From Blastomonas sp. (lineage in GTDB: Bacteria; Pseudomonadota; Alphaproteobacteria; Sphingomonadales; Sphingomonadaceae): a stretch of DNA of 64,000 bases. Each line of letters starts with the position of its first letter. Position 1 is the stretch's first letter. Location of the stretch: contig NZ_JAUCZC010000001.1 of the NCBI RefSeq assembly GCF_030373265.1, positions 173,961-237,960 of the forward strand, given 5' to 3'. Below the pieces are notes generated by a model. It was not told the DNA's origin. It did no database searches and was given only the letters and a program-made list of their open reading frames with translations. Position numbers and translations under genes: made by a program. Positions 1 to 10,066 of this stretch are shown here, in pieces.

Positions 1-160
1 GCAGGCACGCGCGGATCCCTGATCGCTGGATTCCGCACAGCCTGACGACCTCGCGGCGGCATTCACGATCCACCCGCCGTTCGCGGCCGCTGGCCTGTGT
101 TGCCAGCACCGGTGCGATCAGTCCTGCTGTCACGATCAGCCCCAACAGCTTCCATCGCAT
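1..160 (-). CDS. Secreted cysteine-rich protein, C-terminus cut by window edge
   Basis: Only the first 53 residues are inside the window, read leftward from an ATG at 160. They begin with a positively charged start (MRWK) and a hydrophobic stretch ending near VLATQASG, which looks like a Sec signal peptide. The visible mature part has the spacing C-x7-C-x9-C (EC..., LCG, ACL), which resembles the short cysteine repeats of the GLG1-type 'cysteine rich repeat' family seen in small periplasmic proteins. The family call is inference from very little sequence. The 194 bases between this start and purA hold no gene I can support and should carry both divergent promoters. Confidence 0.55.
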   Translation of the reverse strand, partial: MRWKLLGLIVTAGLIAPVLATQASGRERRVDRECRREVVRLCGIQRSGIRACL

Positions 161-354
161 GGCCACGCTCCTGCAATCGCTCTGTGATTGTGCCCAGGAT
201 GCCTTGGCAGAAGCGGGCGCGTCCATTCTCGAAGTGCATTAATTTGTATCAAGTTTTGCCCTTACGCACTGGACGCCGCCCCGCGCCGTCACTAGGACGA
301 GCGCGTTTTGCGCGCCGCTGATCGGTGCGTCCATCTTTCAAAAAGGTTGATGTC

Positions 355-1644
355 GTGGCCAATGTTACGGTGATCGGCGCCCAGTGGGGCGATGAAGGCA
401 AGGGCAAGATCGTCGATTGGCTCGCCGAGCGCGCCGATGCGGTGATCCGCTTTCAGGGTGGACACAATGCCGGTCACACCCTCGTGATCGGCGAGAAGGT
501 GTTCAAGCTTTCGTTGCTCCCCTCGGGCATCGTGCGCGGCACCTTCAGCGTCATCGGCAATGGCGTGGTGCTCGATCCCTGGGCACTGCGCGACGAAGTC
601 GCCAAGCTGCGCGGGCAGGGGGTCGAGATCACCCCTGACAACCTCGCCGTCGCGGATAACTGCCCGCTGATCCTGCCTTTTCACCGCGATCTCGACGCGC
701 TGCGCGAGGATGCCAGCGGACAGGGCAAGATCGGCACCACGCGCCGCGGCATCGGCCCTGCTTATGAGGACAAGGTTGGCAGGCGCGCGATCCGCGTGTG
801 CGATCTGGCGCATCTCGATGCGCTCGATCCGCAGCTCGACCGCTTGTGCGCGCACCACGATGCGCTGCGCGCCGGGTTCGGCGAGCCACCGATCGATCGT
901 GCGGCCCTGCTCGCCGAACTCGCCGAGATCGCGCCGTTCGTGCTCGAATTTGCGCAGCCGGTCTGGAAGCGCCTCGGTGAAATCCGCCGTGCCGGTGCCC
1001 GGATGCTGTTCGAAGGCGCGCAGGGCGTGCTGCTCGATGTAGATCACGGCACCTATCCCTTCGTCACCTCGTCGAACACCGTCACCGGCACCGCCTCGGG
1101 CGGCAGCGGCCTCGGCCCGCAGGCGAGCGGCTTCGTGCTCGGCATCGTCAAGGCCTACACCACCCGCGTCGGCTCCGGCCCGTTCCCGACCGAACTGCAG
1201 GACGAGGTCGGCCAGCGGCTCGGCGAACGCGGACATGAGTTCGGCACCGTCACCGGGCGCCAGCGTCGCTGCGGCTGGTTCGATGCGACGCTCGTGCGTC
1301 AGGCGTGTGCGGTGGCGGGTGTGACCGGCATCGCGCTGACCAAGCTCGATGTGCTCGATGGCTTCGCCAAGCTCAAGATCTGCACCGGATATCGGCTCAA
1401 CGGCAAGGTGCTCGATTATTTCCCCGCGCATGCGGGCGATCAGGCCGCAGTTCAGCCGATTTACGAGGAAATGGACGGCTGGCACGAATCGACCGCGGGC
1501 GCGCGGAGCTGGGTTGACCTGCCCGCGCAGGCAATCAAGTATATCAAGCGGGTGGAAGAGCTGATCCAGTGCCCGGTGGCGCTGGTATCGACGTCACCGG
1601 AACGCGAGGACACGATCCTGGTGCGCGATCCGTTCGCGGACTGA
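355..1644 (+). CDS. purA: Adenylosuccinate synthetase
   Basis: PurA joins IMP and aspartate using GTP to form adenylosuccinate, the first committed step of AMP synthesis in the cytoplasm. The protein opens with the family signature [18 protein letters not shown], whose GDEGKGK loop binds the IMP/GTP phosphates and contains the catalytic Asp. Further on come GGHNAGHT, the GIGPAYEDK stretch and the QRRCGWFD region. At 429 residues it matches the usual family length. I chose GTG at 355 because the upstream in-frame GTG at 325 would add ten residues not found in the family, and an AGG element lies about 8 bases before 355. A winged-helix gene follows after 24 bases on the same strand. Confidence 0.97.
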   Translation: MANVTVIGAQWGDEGKGKIVDWLAERADAVIRFQGGHNAGHTLVIGEKVFKLSLLPSGIVRGTFSVIGNGVVLDPWALRDEVAKLRGQGVEITPDNLAVADNCPLILPFHRDLDALREDASGQGKIGTTRRGIGPAYEDKVGRRAIRVCDLAHLDALDPQLDRLCAHHDALRAGFGEPPIDRAALLAELAEIAPFVLEFAQPVWKRLGEIRRAGARMLFEGAQGVLLDVDHGTYPFVTSSNTVTGTASGGSGLGPQASGFVLGIVKAYTTRVGSGPFPTELQDEVGQRLGERGHEFGTVTGRQRRCGWFDATLVRQACAVAGVTGIALTKLDVLDGFAKLKICTGYRLNGKVLDYFPAHAGDQAAVQPIYEEMDGWHESTAGARSWVDLPAQAIKYIKRVEELIQCPVALVSTSPEREDTILVRDPFAD

Positions 1645-1668
1645 CGATCGGCATGAAGGGGGGATTTC

Positions 1669-2574
1669 ATGTCCGAAGACACGAGAACGCCCTTTGGTGA
1701 CCAACCGTCCCAGGCGCCAGGTTCCTATCGAATAGCAGCGGACAATCCGCACACCGCCTTTCTGGTAGAGGCAACCGGCTGGCCGTCGGACGGCATCGTG
1801 CCGGCGGCCAGCGCCGCCGCCGCGGCGGCCCATATCCATGCCTTTGACTGGCGACGGGCGGCGCCCGCGCGCGATGTCCTGGACGCTCTGCCAGGCGATG
1901 CTGCGATCCTTGCGCTTGTCAGCCTCGAGACGATCGATGTGGTCGACGTGCTGCTCCACGGGCGCAACGCGGCCTGTGTGTTCGGTGACGCGCCCGTACT
2001 GATCGCCATTGCGCTGTCCGATCTCGACGCGGTGCTTGGTACCGGCCGCGCGTTCGATCCCAACCGGGCCGAGAGGGCACGCCTGCAGGCGCTGGCGCTG
2101 GAACTGGCCCGGCTGGCCGAGCAACTGGGTGCGATCACCACGGGCGAGGATGATGCTCCCGATACGCTCGCCGACCGCAGCCTTGCCTATCGCGCCGAGG
2201 TGGGAGGTGATCGCAGCCCTTCGATCCCGCCCAATCCCCAGCGAATCCGTCACCTGATCAGCATCCGGCGATTGCGCGAGCGCTTCTTCAGCTCGGACCT
2301 GTTTGCCGATCCTGCCTGGGATATCCTGCTCGATCTCGCAGCCTCGCGGCTGGAGCATCGCTCTGTCTCGGTCTCCAGCCTGTGCATTGCGGCTGCCGTC
2401 CCGCCAACCACCGCCCTGCGCTGGATCCGGCTGATGACCGAGCAGCAATTGCTTGAACGCCGGGCTGATCCTGTCGATGCCCGCCGCATGTTTGTCGACC
2501 TGTCCGACAGCGCCTTTGATCAATTGTGCGGCTGGTTTGCACTGGTCGATGAGCGCGGCGGGCTGGGCGGTTGA
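1669..2574 (+). CDS. Winged-helix (MarR-like) DNA-binding protein
   Basis: A 301-residue protein with a strong ribosome binding site (AAGGGGGG) before its ATG. The N-terminal half (about residues 20-160) is alanine-rich and could be a degenerate receiver-like or sensory domain. The last 90 residues contain a helix-turn-helix region (about 205-285: RLRERFF..., the VSSLCIAAAVPPTTALRWI recognition helix region, then the wing with RRADPVDARRMFVDLS) typical of MarR-family winged helices. It lies between purA and hrcA on the same strand. I do not know its target; its position next to hrcA could mean shared regulation, but nothing in the sequence proves this. A purely architectural role for the N-terminal part is possible. 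Confidence 0.75.
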   Translation: MSEDTRTPFGDQPSQAPGSYRIAADNPHTAFLVEATGWPSDGIVPAASAAAAAAHIHAFDWRRAAPARDVLDALPGDAAILALVSLETIDVVDVLLHGRNAACVFGDAPVLIAIALSDLDAVLGTGRAFDPNRAERARLQALALELARLAEQLGAITTGEDDAPDTLADRSLAYRAEVGGDRSPSIPPNPQRIRHLISIRRLRERFFSSDLFADPAWDILLDLAASRLEHRSVSVSSLCIAAAVPPTTALRWIRLMTEQQLLERRADPVDARRMFVDLSDSAFDQLCGWFALVDERGGLGG

Positions 2575-2604
2575 GCAGCATGCGACGTTGGTTTGGCGCG
2601 ATGG

Positions 2605-2632
2605 CTTGTTAGTATCAGCGCTTGCGCCTAAT
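2605..2632 (+). promoter_or_regulatory. Putative sigma-32 (RpoH) heat-shock promoter of hrcA-grpE
   Basis: CTTG at 2605-2608 and CCTAAT at 2627-2632 are separated by 18 bases. The known alphaproteobacterial RpoH consensus is CTTG-N17-CYTATNT, so the -35 core fits and the -10 is one or two bases off. No CIRCE element (TTAGCACTC-N9-GAGTGCTAA) is visible. The predicted transcription start would fall at about 2639-2641, on or next to the hrcA ATG, implying a leaderless or nearly leaderless mRNA. Confidence 0.5.
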
Positions 2633-2640
2633 TTGGCGGC

Positions 2641-3681
2641 ATGACCAGCCCGTTCACCGAACTGAACGACCGCGCGCGCGACGTTTTTCGCATCGTCGTC
2701 GAAAGCTATCTCGATACCGGGATGCCCGTCGGCTCGCGGACGATCTCCAAGTCGTCCACCGTCAGCCTTTCCCCTGCGTCGATCCGCAACGTGATGCAGG
2801 ATCTCGAGGAACTGGGGCTGCTCGCCGCGCCGCATACCAGCGCCGGGCGGATGCCGACCGAACAAGGGTTGAGGCTGTTCGTCGATGGTATGATGCAGGT
2901 CGCCGAACCCTCGATCGAGGAGCGCGCCGCGATCGAGAAACAGCTCAACAACGCAGGTCCCATCGAGGCGGCGCTGGCGGCGACGACGCAGGCGCTGTCG
3001 GGCCTGTCGGCGTGTGCCGGCATCGTCATGGTGCCCCGGCGCGAGCCGGTGCTGCGGCAGATGAGCTTCGTGCGATTGTCCGACACTCAGGTGCTCGCGG
3101 TGCTGGTCGGCAATGACGGCAGCATCGAGAACCGCGTGCTGGAGATGAGCAAGCGGGTCACCGAAAGCATGCTGGTGCAGGCGGGCAATTTCATCACGGC
3201 GCGGCTGTCCGGACGCAGCCTGCCGCACGCCCTGCTGGCGCTTGAGGCGGAGATCAACAGTGAGAAAGATGCGCTTGACCAGGCCAGTTCCGATCTCGTC
3301 CGGCGAGGTCTGGCCTTGTGGTCGCGGGACGGGGCGGACCGCCCTGTGCTGATCGTGCGCGGCCAGGCCAATCTGCTCGACAACGATGCGGTTGCGGATC
3401 TTGAGCGGGTGCGGCGGCTGCTCGACGAGCTTGAAGCGATGCAGGACATTGCCCATCTACTCGACAGCGCACGCGAAGCGGCGTCAGCCCGGATCTTCAT
3501 CGGCGCTGAAAACAAATTGTTTTCGCTTTCCGGGTCATCCGTGATAGCGGCGCCGTATCGCGACGGCGAGGGGCGCGTCGTCGGCGTGGTCGGGGTCATC
3601 GGCCCCACCCGCCTCAATTATGCGCGGATTGTACCCATGGTGGACTTTACCGCGCAAAGCCTAACCAGATTGATGAAATGA
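2641..3681 (+). CDS. hrcA: Heat-inducible transcription repressor HrcA
   Basis: HrcA represses class I chaperone genes by binding CIRCE operators. The 346-residue protein has the N-terminal winged helix (residues about 5-75, with ELNDRARDVFRIVVESYLDTG followed by the VGSRTISK helix), the GAF-like core and the C-terminal conserved block ending GVIGPTRLNYARIVPMVDFT. The length is normal. No convincing Shine-Dalgarno precedes the ATG (AATTTGGCGGC), which agrees with the leaderless mRNA predicted from the upstream promoter. It overlaps grpE by four bases (ATGA), so the two are translationally coupled. The CIRCE sites it would act on (commonly at groESL) are not in this window. Confidence 0.96.
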   Translation: MTSPFTELNDRARDVFRIVVESYLDTGMPVGSRTISKSSTVSLSPASIRNVMQDLEELGLLAAPHTSAGRMPTEQGLRLFVDGMMQVAEPSIEERAAIEKQLNNAGPIEAALAATTQALSGLSACAGIVMVPRREPVLRQMSFVRLSDTQVLAVLVGNDGSIENRVLEMSKRVTESMLVQAGNFITARLSGRSLPHALLALEAEINSEKDALDQASSDLVRRGLALWSRDGADRPVLIVRGQANLLDNDAVADLERVRRLLDELEAMQDIAHLLDSAREAASARIFIGAENKLFSLSGSSVIAAPYRDGEGRVVGVVGVIGPTRLNYARIVPMVDFTAQSLTRLMK

Positions 3682-4304
3682 GCAGGACAGACGTGATTCA
3701 GGACGACAAAGTGACGCAGGACAACCCGACCAACAATGCCGAGCCCACCCGGCCGCTCGACCCTGATGCCGCCGCCGAGCTCGAGGGCGTGCCTGAGAGC
3801 CTGAAGCAGCAAGGCGACGACCAGTCGGCGCTCGAAGACCGCATCGCGGCGCTGGAAGCGCAGCTGGCAGAAGCCAAGCAGGACGTGCTTTACGCGCGCG
3901 CTGACACCCAGAATGTGCGCCGCCGTCTCGAAAAGGATGCGCAGGATGCGCGCGCGTACGCCGCGACCGGCTTTGCCCGCGACATCCTTTCGGTGTCGGA
4001 CAACCTCACCCGTGCATTGCAGCTGATCCCCGAGGATCTGCGCGAGGACGAGAAGTGGAAGGGGTTGGTTGTCGGGCTTGAAGCCACCGGGCGCGAGCTC
4101 GACAATGTGTTTTCCAAGCACAGCATTTCGCGGATCGCTGCGATCGGCCTGCCGCTCGATCCCAACCAGCATCAGGCGATGATCGAATTGCCCAGCGAAG
4201 ACGCAGAACCCGGCACCGTGGTGCAGGAACTGCAGGCGGGCTATATGATCAAGGACCGCCTGCTGCGCCCTGCGCTGGTGGCGGTTGCCAAGAAGCCCGA
4301 CTGA
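3678..4304 (+). CDS. grpE: Nucleotide exchange factor GrpE
   Basis: GrpE releases ADP from DnaK to reset the chaperone cycle. The 208-residue protein has a disordered acidic N-terminus, a long coiled-coil helix (about residues 52-95, ALEDRIAALEAQLAEAKQDVL onwards), and the compact beta domain with the conserved pattern GLPLDPNQHQAM, TVVQELQAGYMIKDRLLRPALV. Its ATG overlaps the hrcA stop. Its partners DnaK and DnaJ lie about 1.2 kb further on the same strand, after two genes on the opposite strand. Transcription is probably heat-shock driven with hrcA. Confidence 0.97.
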   Translation: MSRTDVIQDDKVTQDNPTNNAEPTRPLDPDAAAELEGVPESLKQQGDDQSALEDRIAALEAQLAEAKQDVLYARADTQNVRRRLEKDAQDARAYAATGFARDILSVSDNLTRALQLIPEDLREDEKWKGLVVGLEATGRELDNVFSKHSISRIAAIGLPLDPNQHQAMIELPSEDAEPGTVVQELQAGYMIKDRLLRPALVAVAKKPD

Positions 4305-4310
4305 TTTCGT

Positions 4311-4337
4311 CGTCATTCCCGCGAACGCGGGGTGACG
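4311..4337. repeat. REP-like palindrome after grpE
   Basis: CGTCATTCCCGCG (4311-4323) pairs with CGCGGGGTGACG (4326-4337) across a two-base loop, with one unpaired or mismatched position. The motif has the form of extragenic palindromes that I recall as abundant in many alphaproteobacterial genomes. It sits between the convergent ends of grpE and the zinc-protease-like gene, where it may stop transcription or protect mRNA ends. No U-tract follows. Confidence 0.55.
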
Positions 4338-4355
4338 GTGTGATGGGCTGACCGG

Positions 4356-4823
4356 CTATACCGGAAACGGCAGTATCTGCCGGTAGGTATGCAGCGGCGG
4401 TGCGCCTGGCACCCCGCTGCCCTGCCGGATCAGGAAAGCATGGCGAACCAGCTCCGCCTGCTGCTCGAGCCCGTATTTCTTGAACGGCTGCCCGGGCTTG
4501 ATCGCATAATCATAGCGGCAGAACGGATGGCGCCGCAGGGGCAGGAAAATGCCCTGCTGGTACTGCCAGACATGCACCATCTCGTGGATGAAAAGCCCCT
4601 GACGGCTCATGCTTGCGCAACTGAAATCGTCGCAATAGGCGCTGCCGCCGGGGTGAAAATGGATATGCCCCGTCGGCGCCATGACGGTTTTGCGCGGCTG
4701 GAAAAAAATCCATTTCTTCAGGCGGATGCGAACAGTGTCATACGCGATCGCGTCCCCGAATACCGACCGCGCAAGCGCAACCTCCGCAGCTTCCAGCGGC
4801 CTGTCGATAGGCTCTCGGCCCAT
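4356..4823 (-). CDS. Zincin-like protein with HExxH motif ('vgr-related')
   Basis: A 155-residue cytoplasmic protein without signal peptide. It carries HEMVHVWQ at about residues 80-87, the zinc-binding HExxH motif of zincin metallopeptidases, followed by a tyrosine/lysine-rich part and the YGLEQQAELVRHAFLIRQG helix that could supply a third ligand (Glu). The first half contains GHIHFHPGG and CDDFSCAS. Similar short proteins in sphingomonads are annotated as vgr-related, but no secretion-system genes are nearby. Its ATG overlaps the stop of the upstream copper lipoprotein gene by one base (TAATG), so the two form an operon. Substrate and activity are unknown. Confidence 0.7.
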   Translation of the reverse strand: MGREPIDRPLEAAEVALARSVFGDAIAYDTVRIRLKKWIFFQPRKTVMAPTGHIHFHPGGSAYCDDFSCASMSRQGLFIHEMVHVWQYQQGIFLPLRRHPFCRYDYAIKPGQPFKKYGLEQQAELVRHAFLIRQGSGVPGAPPLHTYRQILPFPV

Positions 4824-5299
4824 TAATGGCTCATGCCGCCTGCATGGTCACCGCTGGTCTCGCCCGCCGGCTCGATCGCCCGGATCGCAGCGGTTGCTGC
4901 AATCTTGTCGCCATTGGCAAATGTGAATATGAACTCGGCGTTGCCACGGTTGCGCGCGCCCTGATCGACCCCCCAGACCATCACGTGCTTGCCGCCGGGC
5001 TCGAATTCGACCTTGCCGCGGGCGGGAACAGCCGCCGCGCGCAGCGGGCGCATCATCGACATGCCATTTTCCTCGACCGTTTCGTGCATCTCAAGCCGCA
5101 GGATCGATGCCGAACTCACCGACCGCAATTCCGTATCCTTCGGCCCGCCGCGCACCGTGAAATAAAGGACCGAAGGGCTGCCCTCTACCGGCGACAGCTG
5201 GATATAGGCCTTTTCGACGAGCAGCTGTGCAGGCGGCTGGCAACCTGCCAGCAGCGCCAGGGCGAGTCCGGCGACAACCAGATAAAGCATTCGAAACAT
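4823..5299 (-). CDS. PCuAC-domain copper chaperone lipoprotein
   Basis: PCuAC proteins carry Cu(I) in the periplasm, typically for cytochrome oxidase CuA assembly. The sequence shows an exact match to the family motif H-x10-M-x21-H-x-M: His in MHETVEENG, Met at the second M of MMRPL, then HVM. The N-terminus has a lipobox (LALALLAGC), so it is probably a lipoprotein. The start ATG at 5299 is supported by an AGGAGG eleven bases upstream; longer in-frame readings to 5482 lack any such signal and would run into the dnaK promoter. A short His-rich tail (GDHAGGMSH) may add a metal site. No SCO1 or oxidase gene is in the window. Confidence 0.88.
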   Translation of the reverse strand: MFRMLYLVVAGLALALLAGCQPPAQLLVEKAYIQLSPVEGSPSVLYFTVRGGPKDTELRSVSSASILRLEMHETVEENGMSMMRPLRAAAVPARGKVEFEPGGKHVMVWGVDQGARNRGNAEFIFTFANGDKIAATAAIRAIEPAGETSGDHAGGMSH

Positions 5300-5374
5300 G
5301 ATGCGCGGGTCCTCCTGTTGGCTGTGCCGTAATCGGCCAGCCCCTGCTTGGGCATGATGTAGATACTGCCACGC

Positions 5375-5402
5375 CTTGTGCCAAGCGAAAGCAACCCTAT
5401 AT
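5375..5402 (+). promoter_or_regulatory. Sigma-32 (RpoH) heat-shock promoter of dnaK
   Basis: CTTG (5375-5378), exactly 17 bases, then CCTATAT (5396-5402): a full match to the alphaproteobacterial RpoH consensus CTTG-N17-CYTATNT. The expected transcription start near 5409 gives a leader of about 88 bases before the dnaK ATG at 5497. No CIRCE element is seen, so heat induction is likely through sigma-32 alone. Confidence 0.82.
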
Positions 5403-5496
5403 CCGCCGACGGGGACGGAATCGCCGGATGCTTGGGGGCATACCGACGGTACGTAATCTTTCATCTGCATAACGAAAGTCACGTGGGAAAAGCACT

Positions 5497-7398
<1,902 letters not shown>

Positions 7399-7425
7399 TT
7401 GCCGGATTGATGACCGACAGTCCGG

Positions 7426-7482
7426 CCGGGCGGGAAGAGCTGGCAGGGTGGCATTGGCCACCTTGCCCGTGATCCCGCCCGG
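7426..7482 (+). other. Nested RNA hairpin in the dnaK-dnaJ spacer
   Basis: The outer stem CCGGGCGGGA (7426-7435) pairs perfectly with TCCCGCCCGG (7473-7482). The inner stem GGCAGGGTGGC (7442-7452) pairs with GCCACCTTGCC (7457-7467), with one G-U pair and loop ATTG. No run of U follows, so it is not a simple intrinsic terminator. It may be a partial terminator, an RNA-processing site or an end-protecting structure that sets dnaK above dnaJ. Confidence 0.65.
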
Positions 7483-7506
7483 TCGCTGCATGAAGAATCG
7501 CGACCG

Positions 7507-8646
7507 ATGACTATGGCCACTACCACCGATTATTACGAGCTGCTCGGCGTCTCGCGCACCGCAGACGATGGCACGCTCAAGTCCGCCTATCGCAAGCTGG
7601 CGATGCAATGGCACCCGGATCGCAATCCGGGCGATGCCCATGCCGAGGCGCATTTCAAGGCGATCAGCCAAGCCTATGACTGTCTCAAGGACCCGCAGAA
7701 GCGCGCCGCCTATGACCGTTATGGGCACGAGGCGTATGAAAGCGGCATGTCCGGCGGCGGCGGTCGCGGCGGACCCGAAGGCTTTTCCGACCTTGGCGAT
7801 ATCTTCGATACCATCTTCGGTGGCGGCTTCGGCGGCGCCGGCGGCAGGCGGGGACCCGCGCGCGGCGCGGACCTTCGCTATGACATGGAGATATCGCTCG
7901 AGGAGGCCTATCACGGCAAGGCCAGCGAAATCACGATCGACGTCGCGGCGACCTGCGAGACCTGCGATGGGGCAGGCGCGGAGCCCGGCACCAAGGTGCG
8001 CACCTGCAATCTGTGTGGCGGTAGCGGCAAGATGCGCGCCCAGCAGGGCTTTTTCGTCGTCGAGCGGACCTGTCCCAATTGCCATGGCTCGGGCCAGGTA
8101 ATCGAAAATCCGTGCCGTGCTTGCCGCGGCGAGGGCCGGGTCGACAAACAGCAGACGCTTTCGGTGGATATTCCGCCGGGCGTGGACAATGGCACCCGGA
8201 TCCGTTTGTCTGGCAAGGGTGAGGCTGGCCCCAAGGGGTCGCCACCCGGTGATCTGTATATCTTCATCCATGTTGCGCGGCATCGCATTTTCGAGCGTGA
8301 CGGCACCACCCTGATCACCCGTTGCCCGATCAGCATCACCACGGCCGCTTTGGGCGGCGAGCTGGAAATCCCGGGGCTCGACGGCAAGCGCCACCGCATC
8401 ACGATTCCTGCGGGCATCCAGTCGGGCAAGCAATTGCGCCAGCGCGGTGCGGGCATGCCCGTGCTGCAGGGCAGGGGGACCGGCGACATGGTGATCCAGA
8501 TCGATGTCGAGACGCCCACCCGGCTCTCGGCGCGCCAGAAGGAACTGTTGCGCGAGTTCCAGGAAACCGAGACGGGGCAAGAGAGCCCGGAAAGCACCGG
8601 CTTCTTCGCAAAGCTGAAGGAAATGTGGGACGGGATCGGCGAGTAA
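7507..8646 (+). CDS. dnaJ: Molecular chaperone DnaJ (Hsp40)
   Basis: DnaJ delivers substrates to DnaK and stimulates its ATPase. The 379-residue protein has the J domain (residues about 7-70, with HPDRNPG), a Gly/Phe-rich linker (GGFGGAGG), the zinc-binding domain with four CxxCxGxG repeats (CETCDGAG, CNLCGGSG, CPNCHGSG, CRACRGEG), and C-terminal substrate-binding domains. A second ATG two codons downstream (7513) could also be the start; both give a J domain of normal length. It follows dnaK and is probably cotranscribed. It ends 17 bases before the convergent 2Fe-2S gene. Confidence 0.98.
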   Translation: MTMATTTDYYELLGVSRTADDGTLKSAYRKLAMQWHPDRNPGDAHAEAHFKAISQAYDCLKDPQKRAAYDRYGHEAYESGMSGGGGRGGPEGFSDLGDIFDTIFGGGFGGAGGRRGPARGADLRYDMEISLEEAYHGKASEITIDVAATCETCDGAGAEPGTKVRTCNLCGGSGKMRAQQGFFVVERTCPNCHGSGQVIENPCRACRGEGRVDKQQTLSVDIPPGVDNGTRIRLSGKGEAGPKGSPPGDLYIFIHVARHRIFERDGTTLITRCPISITTAALGGELEIPGLDGKRHRITIPAGIQSGKQLRQRGAGMPVLQGRGTGDMVIQIDVETPTRLSARQKELLREFQETETGQESPESTGFFAKLKEMWDGIGE

Positions 8647-8663
8647 ACCCCGGCTGACCTGCG

Positions 8664-9203
8664 CTATTCGGGCGGGGTCAGCGCGGGAACGTTTCTCGCT
8701 GCGTCTTCGGGCGATATGCCCGGCGGCGGCGCGGCAGCGATAGTTTCCTGCCGCCGCATGACCCGGCCCGCGCGCTTGATGGCGGCGCGGACACGCGGAT
8801 ACGTGCCGCAGCGGCACAGGTTGCGGATGGCATCATCGATCTCGGCATCGCTGGGCTCGCTGTTCTTGCGCAGCAGCACGCTGGCGGCAATGATTATCCC
8901 CGGCGTGCAGAACCCGCATTGCACCGCCTGTTCGGCAACAAACGCCTGCTGCACCGGATGGGTGCGGTCACGGCTCAGCGCCTCGATCGTGGTGACATAG
9001 CGCCCCTCGACCTCGGCGATGCTGACCAGGCACGAGCGGATCGCTTCGCCATCGACCACCACCATGCACGCGCCGCAATCGCCGTTACCGCAGCCATATT
9101 TGGTTCCGGTCAGGTTCGAGGCATCGCGAAGCGCCCACAGCAGCGGAGTTTCGGGATCAAGCCGATACTGGACCGGGCGATCGTTGACGGTGAACTTGGT
9201 CAT
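8664..9203 (-). CDS. 2Fe-2S subunit of a molybdenum hydroxylase (isoquinoline 1-oxidoreductase alpha-like)
   Basis: This is the small electron-transfer subunit of xanthine-oxidase-family molybdenum enzymes. Both iron-sulfur sites are complete: the plant-ferredoxin-type cluster with C38, C43, C46 and C58 (CGNGDCGAC...RSC), and the helical CxxC...CRC cluster with C96, C99, C130 and C132. At 179 residues it is slightly longer than usual because of an alanine/proline-rich tail. The molybdopterin-binding large subunit that normally follows is absent: the gene is bounded by convergent dnaJ and by a class II aldolase gene. It may serve a large subunit encoded elsewhere. Confidence 0.85.
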   Translation of the reverse strand: MTKFTVNDRPVQYRLDPETPLLWALRDASNLTGTKYGCGNGDCGACMVVVDGEAIRSCLVSIAEVEGRYVTTIEALSRDRTHPVQQAFVAEQAVQCGFCTPGIIIAASVLLRKNSEPSDAEIDDAIRNLCRCGTYPRVRAAIKRAGRVMRRQETIAAAPPPGISPEDAARNVPALTPPE

Positions 9204-9274
9204 GGGATCAGCGCATAACCGGGGGCTGCGGGCCTGTCACCCGCAGACCTGCGTGGCCATGCATCCATACCAAA

Positions 9275-10036
9275 TCAATCGCGCCAGCTGGGGTCGATCT
9301 TGTCGACCTTGCGCACCATGGCGGCAAAATCGGGCACGCCCGCGCCCATCGGCAGTTGCACCTGGCTGAGGTCACGCTGGTGGACGTCGATGACATCCTG
9401 CGACACCAGCAGCGGCTTGCCCATCGACATCGTCGCCAGCTGGATCTCGCAGGCGCGCTGCAGCGCCCAATAGGTGATGAACGCCTCGGGCAGGGTGCGG
9501 CCCATGACCACGGGGCCATGGTTCTTGAGCATCAGGATGCGCTTGCCGGTCACCGCTTCGACCAGACGGTCGCCTTCCTCGGCGCGCACGGTGACGCCCT
9601 CGAAATCATGATAGGCGATATTGCCGATGAAATTGCAGGCGTAAAAATTGGTCGGCTGCAGCCCGCCTTCGACCGAGCACACCGCCATGGTGGCGGTGGT
9701 GTGCGTGTGGATGATGCAGTGCATCTCGGGAATGCGCTTGTGGAACACGCTGTGCTGGGTGAACCCTGCCTTGTTGACGGGGTAGGGCGACCCATCGAGC
9801 TTTTCGCCTTCGGAGTTGATCTTGACCAGATTGGACGCGCACACTTCGCTGAAGTGGAGGCCATAAGGGTTGATCAGGAACGCGTCTTCCTCGCCCGGCA
9901 CCTTCAACGTGATGTGGTTGTAGATCATTTCCGACCAACCCATCATGTCGAATACGCGGTAACACGACGCCAGGAGCTTGCGCGCCTCGTGCTCTTCGGT
10001 GGACATCTGGTTGCTGGGCTTCAAGGCGGTGGCCAT
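9275..10036 (-). CDS. Class II aldolase/adducin-family protein
   Basis: These proteins share the zinc-dependent fold of L-fuculose-phosphate aldolase. The zinc ligands are visible: HTHTTATMA (His-x-His) in the middle and the later histidine of LKNHGPVVMG. At 253 residues it is close to the adducin-like subgroup that often keeps the fold but has unproved chemistry. I chose ATG 10036, which has an AGGAG about seven bases upstream; a GTG one codon earlier is less likely. It is divergent from the SRAP gene, with only 30 bases between the two starts. It probably reads through to the 2Fe-2S gene 71 bases downstream. Substrate unknown. Confidence 0.85.
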   Translation of the reverse strand: MATALKPSNQMSTEEHEARKLLASCYRVFDMMGWSEMIYNHITLKVPGEEDAFLINPYGLHFSEVCASNLVKINSEGEKLDGSPYPVNKAGFTQHSVFHKRIPEMHCIIHTHTTATMAVCSVEGGLQPTNFYACNFIGNIAYHDFEGVTVRAEEGDRLVEAVTGKRILMLKNHGPVVMGRTLPEAFITYWALQRACEIQLATMSMGKPLLVSQDVIDVHQRDLSQVQLPMGAGVPDFAAMVRKVDKIDPSWRD

Positions 10037-10066
10037 CACGCTCTCCTGTCATTATCTTTGGTGGCT

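Noticed and set aside
292..1485. 397-codon open frame antisense to purA
   Set aside because: Its sequence is a mirror of purA codon usage (Arg/Ala/Asp-rich) with no recognisable domain, and purA is certain.
2575..2640. CIRCE operator before hrcA
   Set aside because: A TTAG...CTAA pair occurs but spacing and arms do not match TTAGCACTC-N9-GAGTGCTAA; the sigma-32 explanation fits better.
1594..3456. 620-codon open frame antisense to the winged-helix gene and hrcA
   Set aside because: Long antisense frames are expected in GC-rich genes; no start signal or family pattern.
8647..8664. Terminator between dnaJ and the 2Fe-2S gene
   Set aside because: Only an imperfect short GC stem with no U-tract, overlapping the end of the neighbouring gene.
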